Below the pieces are notes generated by a model. That model made no database searches and was not told the DNA's origin. It saw nothing but the letters and a program-made list of their open reading frames with translations. 64,000 bases of DNA from Circinella minor (taxonomy: Eukaryota > Mucoromycota > Mucoromycetes > Mucorales > Lichtheimiaceae): assembly GCA_016758965.1 (NCBI GenBank), contig JAEPRB010000050.1:124001-188000 (forward strand), written 5' to 3'. Within the stretch, counting starts at the first letter, position 1; every line of letters begins with the position of its first letter. This document shows, piece by piece, positions 10,921-22,110 of the stretch. The position numbers and the translations under genes are program-made.

Positions 10921-13900
10921 TGTTGATAATTTTTTATTGGTTGATAGGGTTGATAATAATAATAAAAAAGTGAAGAAAAAGAAAAAGTGAATGGAGAAAA
11001 TAGGAAATGAAAAAAAAAAAAAAAAGATGAAAAGAAAAAGAAAAAATAAAATCAAAACAAGGTAAGAAATAAAAAAAAAAGCTAACGGAAAAGAATTTCC
11101 CCATTCAGGTTTGAGAGACTATTCTGGGTAAATTATAATAAAATTATTCTCTGTATGGCGTAAAAAAAGGTCGGAAGTGAACCATAAAAACAAAAAGAGC
11201 TCAATTTGACTAAATTTACCTGAAAGGGTATGCCAAGACATCCCCGGGAGAAATCAAATGTCCATATAAAGATAAGTTTTTGTTAAACATTTATTTTAAA
11301 TCCCATCCAAACCTCCCGACCCAAAAGATAAAAAAGAACACTCAAACATATATCTTCCACTTTACTATCCCGCTGAAGCGCGCGCTTTTTTTGGGGGAAT
11401 ATAATGTTTTGATGGAAAAACAAAACCATATCTCACCCCACTACAATAGAACGTAAATATTTTGTTTTATCAAAATAATAGCAACGTGCTCCATTTCTCC
11501 GTCTATCACACTAGGAATAGTAGTTTTGTAAGTTTATATATTAGTTGGCAAAATAATAATAATAATAGTAATTAGTATAAAAATGTAATATTGTCATGAT
11601 AAAAGTAGTAACTAAAGTCAATAAAATGCTTCTCTTCCCCCCCCAAGACTACTTTTTTTTTCTGAGCCCCCTTTTTATTATTGTATATTTTTGGATTAAC
11701 TATAAGTTATTTTGCCCATGAAAGGAAGAAAAAATAACTGAGGTGGTCACACATACACGCACACACACAGACTTAACTACAACACCAAATTAACTTTATC
11801 CATGGGATATGTTCTTTATTTGGTATACAAGACATCTTTATTCATATTACATATTTAATCTTCATACTAAAAATAACAATACTATTAAGATCATGTTTAT
11901 GAACGGAAAGGTATGGTTACATCTTTTAAATAATTGTGTACACACACAATGAAGATATTAAAAAAAACATCTATAAAACTGGTCGCTTGGCAAGTAATTT
12001 ATTTTACTGTTTAAGAATAATTTTACTTAAAACAGATATTGATGATGTGTTGATTGATGATTGATTATGAGACACATCCACTTGCTAGCCATTTTTCCTA
12101 ACATGTGCCTTCAACTCTGATAAAAAGGGAAATTTGGTCGATCGTAAGTCTTTCGTTCCGCTTCAAAATCTATTTTTATAATTTTAACTATTTTATAGTG
12201 TATAAATAATAAAGAACATGAGCACTGTTATTATTATTGATGATGTCCATGACATATTCAATATTCAACAATACCCAATACTGACTTTTCCGGGTTTCAT
12301 TTTTCTCGTTCTTTTTATCAATAAATGGGAGGAGTTTTTGCGCTTTTAAGTTTCAAAGCTTTATCTGTCGGGGTCATTATCGGTCGTGGATGATCAAAAA
12401 AAACGCCGACTTTCTACAGCTGTTTTGAAAGTTGGTAATTTATTAACGTACTACTATAAAACCGATATCGGTATAATGTTATCAAGTTTGAAATCCTGGG
12501 TCTTGGATTACCCGCTTTCGATATTAATAACTATTAAAGAAACCAAAAGAAAAATGTGATTGTCAAAGTAGTATCACAATGTTTTCCATTTCGTTCTTAA
12601 AGTTCAGTTTCGTTTTAGTTTTAGTAGCTTCAAATGATATAACTTCGGCTGGTAACGAAGATATTTTTATACTGAAGTAAACCCCGAATTGAAATAAAAT
12701 AATTCCAACGGAAAAAAAAATTGAGATGCATATGCTGAGAGAGAAAAAAAAACTGTATCCTCGTGTGAATAATTGCTGATATGGACTATTCAATTTTAGG
12801 TGAGGTTTGGGGGGAAGAGGATATATACATCTTTTATAAAGATAGTCGCTGCTTTTATGGTATAATCCATTGTATCAGCTTTTTTATGTGTGAAAAGTGG
12901 GGTAAAAGGTAAATAGAAAAAGACTGTTTTGAGCTTTTTTTTTTTGCATGAAAGCAAAAGGATCGACCCAAACTACAGTTAAAAAGAAAAAAGAGAAAGT
13001 TCCATTGATCTTTTTAACATTTTGTACTCTTTTGTTTCTTGTAAGATCCAGAAAATTTAATATATACTAGTATTATGCTATTGTTATTATTAAATAAAGC
13101 GAGGGTCTTTCTTTGAACCACCTGTAGAGGTTTTTTTTATCGCCACGTTTTTCTGACATATCAAACAACATTAACAAAACAACTACTTTTGATACTTCTG
13201 TACATACTATGATGCAACCCTATTATAAATTACGCCCATCAAGTCGTGTCTTTAAACTTGTATATATTATATTATATTTTATATATTACATCATCAACTC
13301 TTCATTTTTTCAATTTATTGCTCACTACTTTTTTGCTCATTCTTTTTTTTTTTTTTGGTCAAAATCAGTAGTATATTGCACACAACAACAAACATTGTTT
13401 CGTTAGTTATAGATATTAAACAATCCTTGTTTGTTCGAAGTTAGCAAGCATCCATTATATAAAAAAAAGCATTGATCAGCTGGTGCAATGTGTACAAGAG
13501 GCCCGAGTCAGCATCATTTATCGTACAACCCAAATCCGAATAGGGCAACAAAATCATCCATAACTACGCTTTTTGGTAAAGTGTCTGTTTTTTTTTTTTA
13601 CTTTCTCAGAGCGCACAAAAATTGATTAGTGTCCAATTCTTTAACACTGGCGGTAGTATTGAAGAAATCAAATGCTAATATATAGTGTAGGCTGTTGTTC
13701 TGAATATTTATCTTGTGGAATGATTATCAAAAGAAACGATTTGAAATTATGTAATTAATCATGGTAACCGTTTACAGACAACCAGTTATTTATTGGTGAC
13801 ACACCCTGACCATCCAGCAATTTTATTCAAATAACGATAGCACCGAGTTTAATAAGTGTATTTATTGTTAAAAAAAGGAGATATTTTTAACAGTTATGAT

Positions 13901-15119
13901 GGCAACAGAAGAAGATTGATGTTAATAATACTCATCGTCAGCTACTCATATTATTATTATCATTGCCATAGTTACTATACTAATTTCATATTGCATACAG
14001 TTAGTATGAACTTATTCTAACTCAAAGAAAATGTATGGCAGTAACTTACGAGAAAGTATCAATGTGGATCCATGCAGTATGTGTATATTGATCTTTCATT
14101 CATCTAAATAAAACATCCACCATTTTACAATAGCTATAACAAAAATTATAAAGTATCATGATTTTTAATACCAGTATTATTGTTCCCCATGTGATAAAAG
14201 TTAGGACAACAACAATAATTTAAAAAAGATTGAATAGCAGAGCTCCTATTTTCTAACTTTATATAAGCTGAAACATGTATATAATGTGTTTATGTAAAAT
14301 GTACAATATTTTCAATGAAATGAATTATTACTAGTTGTGCAGATCACATATTAGTTGTCGTATCTCTCAAAGAGAAAGAAAGCTTGAGTGCTAGTATTAG
14401 TAGAAAAACGATTATTAAAACAACAATAGGGGCACCAATGATTCGTTGTAACGAGATCTTTCTTAAAAGCAGCTGAAATAATGTTGTTCGATATGTAATA
14501 GTAATCAAAATTTTACAAAATAAATACGTACTAATAAAGTAGAACGAAATTTTGAGCAAAGCACAACGACTATGCAGAAAGATTTTCCTTCATCATTATC
14601 TTTTTCGACGTTTTCCCACTTGATATAATCTGGGTAATAAAGTGAATGTTTAATACATGATACATATATAGAGCTTTTTATTTTAAGTAAATTTATTATT
14701 AATGTTGTGAAAATGGGGTTATATTGATACTGTCTATATAATAATGTCGAAATGAAAATTGGTGAACAACTATTGTTAAAATAAAATGCTTTGGATTCGC
14801 ACACAGAAGGATCGATTATTTTTACTTCTTGCTTTTCACCCAATTTAATTGGACCGGCATTTCAATTGACCGTACGCAGGCCAGTGGTGGGGGTTCATTT
14901 TGTAACGTGAAAGGCAATAGTAGATCGGTCTCTTTTCCCCTTCAATAAGGTGCGTGCTATACTACAACATTACAAATAAAGATTATAGAATATACATTAT
15001 CGACGACAATACATCAACTACGGCGGATGGATAAATGAAATCGATGGATGAATAATTTTTTTTTGATGGATGGATGAATTAACGAGTGTAAACTTTTTTT
15101 CAACGAAAATAATTTAGAA
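10921..15119. other. 4.2-kb gene-poor stretch between velvet gene and RPL8
   Basis: No conserved exon recognised on either strand. Features are limited to homopolymer runs, a short CA-rich tract at about 11751-11770 and an upstream purine/pyrimidine-rich flank of the velvet gene. The last few hundred bases should hold the RPL8 promoter. Several short open frames here lack coding character. Confidence 0.4.
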
Positions 15120-16227
15120 ATGGGTCGTGTCGTTCGTGCTCAAAGAAAGGGTGCCGGAAGCGTCTTCAAGGCGCATACCGTTGGCCGTAAAGGTGCTGCC
15201 CAATTCCGTGTTCAAGATTATTCTGAACGTCATGGTTATATTCGTGGTCTTGTCAAGGAAATTGTTCACGATCCTGGACGTGGTGCTCCCCTTGCCAAGG
15301 TTTGTAATATATATAATTATTAATTTACATTCTTTTAATTATTATATACTTTTTCGATTTTACTCACATTTTTTTAAAATATTTATAGGTCGTCTTCCGC
15401 GATCCCTACAAGTATGTCTTTTTGTTAAATTTTAGTATTTAAACATATATGCAACAAAATATTCAAATGGAATCGATTTTGTTTTTTGCATAATTGAAGT
15501 TACACACCACTTCAATATAGTAGACAGAAACTAAATATATTAATGCATAATTAGGTACAAGCTTCGCACTGAAACCTTCATTGCTACCGAAGGCATGTAC
15601 ACTGGTCAATTCGTCTACTGTGGTAAGAAGGCTTCTTTGAACATTGGTAACGTCTTGCCCGTTTCCTCCATGCCCGAAGGTACCATTATCTGTAACGTCG
15701 AAGAAAAGGCTGGTGATCGTGGTGCTCTTGCCCGTACCTCTGGTAACTACGCTACCATCATTAGTCATGGTGAAGACGGTAAGACTCGTGTCCGTATGCC
15801 CTCCGGCTCCAAGAAGATCATTCCTTCCACTTCCCGTGCCTCCATTGGTGTCGTTGCTGGTGGTGGTCGTATTGACAAGCCTCTCTTGAAGGCCGGTCGT
15901 GCTTACTTCCGTGCTAAGGCCAAGCGTAACAACTGGCCCCGTACTCGTGGTGTTGCTATGAACCCCGTTGACCATCCTCACGGTGGTGGTAACCATCAAC
16001 ACATTGGTAAGGCCTCTACCATCAGCCGTTCCGCTCCTCCTGGTCAAAAGGTAAAGCATCATTATGTGTATTTTTATTTTTCTTTTGGATTGTAATATTA
16101 TGACTCTTTTTTTTACAATTTGGTCTTTTATTGACAACATTTTGTTATTGTTTGAAAATAGATTGGTCTTATTGCTGCTCGTCGTACTGGTCTTCTCCGT
16201 GGTACCAAGAAGGTCAAGGATCAATAA
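15120..16227 (+). CDS. RPL8: 60S ribosomal protein L8 (uL2)
   Basis: Four exons: 15120-15299, 15389-15411 (a 23-base microexon), 15555-16050 and 16162-16227. The product is 254 residues, the same length as the yeast protein. It begins [19 protein letters not shown] and contains [21 protein letters not shown], the uL2 block [17 protein letters not shown] and the C-terminal [13 protein letters not shown]. uL2 lies at the peptidyl-transferase centre of the large subunit. Codon choice is very different from neighbouring genes, with many GGT, CGT, ACC, AAG and TCC codons and C-ending codons in an AT-rich genome, as expected for a highly expressed gene. The start ATG follows an A-rich leader (TTTAGAAATGG). 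Confidence 0.98.
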
Positions 16228-17549
16228 ATGCAATAAAAAAAATAGGATTCCGTTTTGTTTTTATGGGTCTTACACTACAACTGTTTTTTTTTTCTTTCAT
16301 AAAATAACAAACTATTTTTTTTTCTGAAACAAAAACGTTTACTTCTATAATGAAACCATGGATGAATTTTGTTGGGTTGGAATCTCGTGCAAATGTTTTG
16401 AGATTTAAGAATATTGAGTGGAGTAATTGAATTCTTTTCTTTATCAGTGTAATCTTTAAAGAGAATTGTAGTTTGTTCATTATCTAATATCATAGTCAGG
16501 AACCAGTTTCAATGATGTAAAACATCTTAAATGTTACAATGGGGTTTAATAAGTGACTTATTTCATAGATGTTAATATATATTTAGCAAAGTGCTTGTGA
16601 GAGTGCCAGTATTGACTACCTTCAGTGCGTCTTCAATGGATGTGGGTGGTCAAGATACTATTGCTTATGAAGTGTTGTTTCACGTACCTATAAACTAATC
16701 TAGGTTCCGCCTTCTACCATAAGGTTGGTAACAAAATAAAACATATGATGACAAAAGAACGATGCGTTGCCATGGCCGTGGAACTGCTTCAAAAACATCA
16801 ATAGGACTGTGTACGCTAACACTGACTGTGACGATATACATGTGGTACAGTACAAAAAACATCACGATGAAGTAAGGTCAGAGTTTTTTTTTTTTTTTTG
16901 CTCTTTTGACACCTCGTTTTTGGAACTTGCTCTCTATAGTAACAACAATAATCAGATAATGCATCCTTTTCCTACCAGGACCGCTTACAAAATATTCAAC
17001 AAATGAAAAAAAAAAGAAATTTGCTCACCTCTGGATTTACTGATGGTTTTGATACTACTGATTTCGGTTCCTTGCTTGTTGCTGTACATAGCTATTTTTC
17101 CGAATTCAATAATAATTGCGCATCAATTACCCCTAGTAGTCATCAAACATATATACTTCGAATTATTTTGCGCAAAAAACAAATAAAAGACATTATCAAA
17201 TGATTATCCCAAAGGCGTATATTTGAGTCTAATCCCTATTAAAAAGAAATGATGGACGATCAATGTCGGTTAATAAGGATGTGACAAAAATATAGATAGA
17301 TATATACACATCTGCAACAATTTATAAGTGCGGAATAAAATGAAATACCCTGATACTGACCAACTGGTTTATTAGTTTTATTCACCAGTTAATGGTCATC
17401 ATAAAGTCAGTTCAGCTGATCCATTCTGCTTTAGGATTTACGAGTAATTACTTTTTGTTCACAGTTGATAAGTTGGGAAAATTTGGAATGTTTTTGACTC
17501 AAATAAATTAACCTCCACATGTATCGATAATGGTAAAGATGTAAGAATA
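16228..17549. other. Intergenic between RPL8 and the first duplicated block
   Basis: 3' flank of RPL8 followed by unannotated sequence. Short open frames around 16767-17203 show no recognisable motif. No RNA gene seen. Confidence 0.4.
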
Positions 17550-18293
17550 AGTTCGTGATGATACCTCTCAGAGTAGCAAGGACATGGTTCACTACAAAGA
17601 ACTTATTATTTTCTCAACAAGAGGGAAAGGTAATCCAGGTAGGCAAGAGACCCCAAAATGGAATCACCCTGTTGTTGTTTATTTAGTACGTACTCTTCTT
17701 TTTGTGTTTAATATCGAGTTACTACAAACAAATTACTTACTGTATCACGAAGAATATGTGTTCTTCTTGTTTAATCTAACTTTTTCTTATATGTGTATAC
17801 TATTTCATTAATTGTATGTTATTTTTTATATGTTCGAAGGCAATACTCACCCACGTCCCTTTTAATATTAATAATTGCTTGGTCTTACCTCCGAAATCTT
17901 ATACCATCATATTTCTTGCCCCACATTGCCTTTGTAATCCAAATTGTTTCTAAGAAAAATATTCAAACAAACAATAATAAAATTAAAATATAAAGTAAAA
18001 CGGTTTATAATATTTATATATTCAATAATTTTGACGTTGTTCTTTTGCTTTATACAAGGGTTGTTGTTGTTTACAACTGTAGTGAGAAGTATTTGGGTGG
18101 GGTAGCAAAGGCAGGAAAGTTATAAAAGATTCTTTAAATTTATTTAAAATGAAACATAACCTAAATATATAATATATTTTGGAAGTGCTGAGTGGATATA
18201 TATATAAAGATACACTGATACAAAAATACACCGCTATTTATGCAATAGTACAAAGATAAAACAAAAATTGAAATTTACTTATTGCTAAAGCGA

Positions 18294-21061
18294 TCATGAA
18301 CGTCGAATAAGGTGACATGTTTGACGAAGTGATGATGATACTGGTTCCACAAGTTTTAGTCCAGCAAACGTTCTTAATTCTATTATAATATCTTGTTCTA
18401 AGTATTCTACATTGTGAAAAATAACCTCGCGTAAGCTAATACAGGTTTTTTCCAAATTATTTGCGCTGAAGTAAATTAATTTTGCGCCAATGAGAAAGGG
18501 AATTTTGCGTCACATATAAAATTATTTTGCGTTGTCTGGGGAATAATTTTGCGTTAGTAATTTTGCGCCAATGATTTTGCACCTAATTTTTTGCGCTGAA
18601 GCATTTACATCCAAGCACTTAATATTCTCTAATGCCTCAGCAGGGAAGATATTAACCAATATTTCATTAGCAATTCTCATGAATAAATTCCATATAAAGC
18701 ACTTTAAAAAGAACAATAAAAATAAAGTTATAAACACCAAGGAAGTAAATATTTTGACGCAAAAACAGGAACGCAAAATTACTAACGCAAAATTATTCTC
18801 CAGACAACGCAAAATAATTTTATATGTGACGCAAAATTCCCTTTCTCATTGGCGCAAAGTTAATTTACTTCAGCGCAAATAATTTGGAAAAATCCTGTAC
18901 TGCGAGCTAGTTTTCTTAAAAAGGTACGAATCCCTTTTCTCGTACATTTTTCAAAAGGACCAAAAAGAGTAATTTTTTCTAATGCAATGATATCACCCAA
19001 CGCGAGAAGCAATGCATCATTGACAAAGCCAACTTCATAACCTCTCCTGAGACAGAATGTTCGGAGTGTTGATTTGTATTCAAGGTTCGCATGATGTTCG
19101 AAAAATTCTTGTAAGCCAGTACAACCTGACTGATGAATGGGGGCTTGAATTACAAAATCGGAAAGTTTAGGTAAATGTGTTGCAAGTGATAAATAAAAAC
19201 TTTCTGAAAAAGTATTGGTCAATATTAAAGACAGTCTGTCTAATGATCGGCAGTGTTGGATAATAAAATCTGCAATAGAATCGATGAATTCACCACCCCT
19301 AATTCTTCTTGCATCTCGTTGGCGAGACAAATCGTTGTACCTATAACTGATATTTAAAGTTGTCAACTGGATTAATAATTCGTTAGGTCCCAATCGCAGC
19401 TGATTGTTGAGAATATTCCATAGATATCGAAATCCGTATGGTACACTATAGTTGATATGCTTTATCGTATGTTGTCCTTTCAAGAGGAGGCGTAACAAGG
19501 ATTCAGCATATTCAGAAGTTATATTTTGTTGATCGATATCAATACTTTGTAGGGAGGACGAGGTGGCGAGGTTGATGCAATTGTTGTCGCTGCTGTTGTT
19601 GCTGGTACTCACGAGATCTTGGAAACTAGGGCGCCAAAAATTGGATATATTACTGGAAGAATTAATATAAAGATACTCGAGTCTTGGACAATGGTAATCC
19701 AAAAGATTTAATACAGTCGGACTTGCGTTGCTTGTCATGAGAATTTTTAGATGTGGACAATAGGGTATCAGTTTGTCAAGTAATGGTATCGTATTATCAT
19801 AAATAGTAATGGATGTTGCTAATGATGTCAAAGAAAAAGCTGTATCTGAATCAATTAAGCTGTTGTCCCAGTTAAAGCTCACGTTAGTGCTTTCAGAAAC
19901 AACGGTAAGCTCTTTTAAATTTTGACACGTCGCCAACACAGTGGCCAAACAAAGTGGAGAATCGTTTTCTTGATACCACCTAAAATTAATTTCAATTTCA
20001 AGACTCACCAAATTATTACAACAACGTGATATAAGTGATTTGCACTGTTTGATTGAAGTCATGCCGTTGGACTCGTTATGTAACACTATTTAATAATACC
20101 AGTCGCAAGAAGAAGAAATAAGTAAAAGAATTAGTAAAATTAAAGTTGTAAGTTGACTATCATGCCTTTTTTTTGTCATCACAATTTTGTAAATCATCAC
20201 CACAACAATAATAACAATAAAAATTGACTTACAAAAAATGAGTTCTTTCAAATATGGAAGTCGTTTAGCGTATGCTAGCTCATTTACACTTTTGACTTGT
20301 TGTTCTGTAGCCCGACAAAATTTGATTTTTTGTACATTTTTGCCAACGGTTGATAGTAATTTACCTGTTGAATTTATCGTTAATCCTCCTGCCCCAGAAA
20401 GTACGGCAGTCGTCCACAATTTCTTGGCGACATATTCTTGTTCCAATAGTATTGCACGCCAACTATGCGATACATATGTACATTCCACCAGGGTCAAATC
20501 AAATTCACGAGCATCCTCTTTCTTTTTTAAAATTGCCACAAGGTAATCAAAGATATAAGCTGTAATTTCTAATGGGAGACGTGTAATGAAATCTATTCTT
20601 TTTCGATCCATTGCTTCTTTTGCCTCTTGTCGTTTCATATAAAGCAATGGCCATTCAGACGGTAATAATACTTGTAGCCCCTTTTCATATGTTATTATAG
20701 CATCCTTATATCTAGCTTTGAATATAAGGACCTCTCCTATTATAAGATAGTTTTGAAGTGATAACTCCGTTTCATTTGTTATAGTGGTATCTTTGATCGT
20801 CATGGTTGTTTTTGCCACCGCGTCGTCATTTATGGTCTGGCTAAAATCATGACGCACTGAATAACGTACAGCTAGTGCCATATATATAGATTGCTGGATG
20901 TCACCTAATATATCGAGAATTGTTGTCGAATAACTTTTGAACTCATTATCATTGTTGATATAAACTATTTGTTGAACAAGTTGATTCGCCGCATTTCGAA
21001 ATTCATTCATTTGATGGTCCATATTATTATAATTGTTAATATTGATTTCATTCATAATCAT
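18294..21061 (-). CDS. TPR / F-box / LRR protein (Dia2/Pof3-like layout), C-terminus altered by a MITE
   Basis: Two exons: 21061-20233 and 20085 downward. With the MITE in place the frame stops at 18860-18862, giving 684 residues. The N-terminal third has a TPR-like helix pair (IIGEVLIFKARYKDAIITYEKGL written in part), then an F-box from about residue 157 (FITRLPLEITAYIFDYLV). Leucine-rich repeats follow (LKELTVVS, LKILMTSN, LEYLYINS). This order matches Dia2/Pof3-type substrate receptors of SCF ubiquitin ligases; the Skp1/cullin role is inferred from the family. A TA-flanked MITE at 18442-18897 replaces the last 48 ancestral codons with 12 codons read from its terminal repeat. Beyond the MITE the ancestral frame continues in phase to a TGA at 18294-18296, as in the paralogous copy. 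Whether the altered protein works is unknown. Confidence 0.8.
18442..18897. mobile_element. TA-target MITE with phased TTTTGCG iterons
   Basis: A 456-bp foldback element flanked by TA on both sides (18440-18441 and 18898-18899). The termini read CAGGTTTTTTCC and, on the other strand, CAGGATTTTTCC. The inverted arms run about 126 bp with only a few mismatches. The word TTTTGCG (sometimes TTTGCGC) recurs in each arm. GCG positions in the left arm are 18463, 18484, 18507, 18529, 18551 and 18565, spaced 21, 23, 22, 22 and 14; the right arm mirrors this. Ends and target fit the Tc1/mariner/pogo superfamily, but no transposase is encoded. The paralogous site at about 30185-30188 is empty (CTAGTACTT), which proves insertion. 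Confidence 0.93.
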
Positions 21062-21308
21062 GGGTATGTATATGTGTGTATTTTAATGATAATTCATAAA
21101 AGTTATTGTTTTAATAGAAAAAAAAAGCGAGTTTGTCAAACGCAACAGCCTTCAGTCTTGGAGTTGGGCGTTTTTTTTTTCTTTGCTGCATTTTAATAAT
21201 TTTATCAGTCCAATAAGCTTTTTTGTTCCTGGAGAAATCCAAGTTAGGCATGAGGTGCCAGCTGCTACATAGTCATTAATAATGGTTATCATAATAGGAA
21301 AAATATAC

Positions 21309-21350
<42 letters not shown>

Positions 21351-22110
21351 CTAAAGTAGATAGTTTGACGAAACCAGACAGTACTTCATGTCTCGACATA
21401 TGTGTAATGTTACTGTGTATTATTAGAATATTTACAGCATGTAACTCGAATCAAACATTTCAACTTTAATTAAATAATATATTAAGAAACATCCATATGT
21501 GATGCATAAATTCTATAGTAGGATGGGATTTGGGTACTGAGCAGATAGTTCAAAATTCACTTTGATGTTTTAAATGTAAGATATAACTATGTTGTTTTGT
21601 TATGATTTATATTGATCGTGAAAGCTACTTTTTTAATAACATATCTTTTCAAAATTTCATCGGATACAAATGCTTTTATATAATAGAAACTTGTATAAAA
21701 AGGCTTTTTTTTCATGTCGGATACGTATATAATAATTGCTGCTATGGATACAGAATTTTATATCAAGAGTTGTTGAGTGGTAAGCTTTTGTTTTATTTTA
21801 TTATTATTGTTCATTTTCTTTTTAAAAAAAATATAGCGTTAATTTAGTAAACAATAATACATAGTGCGTTCTTCCAATGTTGACAAGTTATGCTAAAGCA
21901 TTTCTCTCTTTTTCTTTGGTGGTCATAAATAATAAGTGCACTTCGTCATCAAAAAAAAATAGTGCCTGCCAGTAATGTATGTTTTTCAGCAGCTAAGCTC
22001 ATAATTAAAATAAGGGGTTTTTTGTCGGTATTTTGTTTCTCAGAAGAAGAAGATATCTATTTATCGCGGAAGCAGCGGAAAATCGGGTTTTCTGTTGCAT
22101 GAATTTTTTT

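Larger units (their letters stand above)
17550..22110. repeat. Duplicated block, copy 1 (F-box locus)
   Basis: This block and 29272-33215 can be aligned end to end by eye in the same orientation. Shared landmarks include the GAGTAGCAA..ACATG start, the GGCAAGAGA..CCA segment, the whole F-box gene, the AACAGCCTTCAGTCTTGG segment upstream and the CGGAA..AATCGGGTT segment near the far end. Flanks differ at roughly one base in five, whereas the TPR/F-box coding core is nearly identical. Copy 1 is longer, partly because of a 456-bp MITE. Confidence 0.85.

Noticed and set aside
15463..16233. 256-codon open frame antisense to RPL8
   Set aside because: It is a by-product of the strongly biased RPL8 codons; its Thr/Gly-rich translation has no domain and it crosses RPL8 introns.
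21307..21350. (TA)n(GA)n tract as a regulatory element
   Set aside because: Ordinary compound microsatellite inside block copy 1; not kept in copy 2, so no sign of function.
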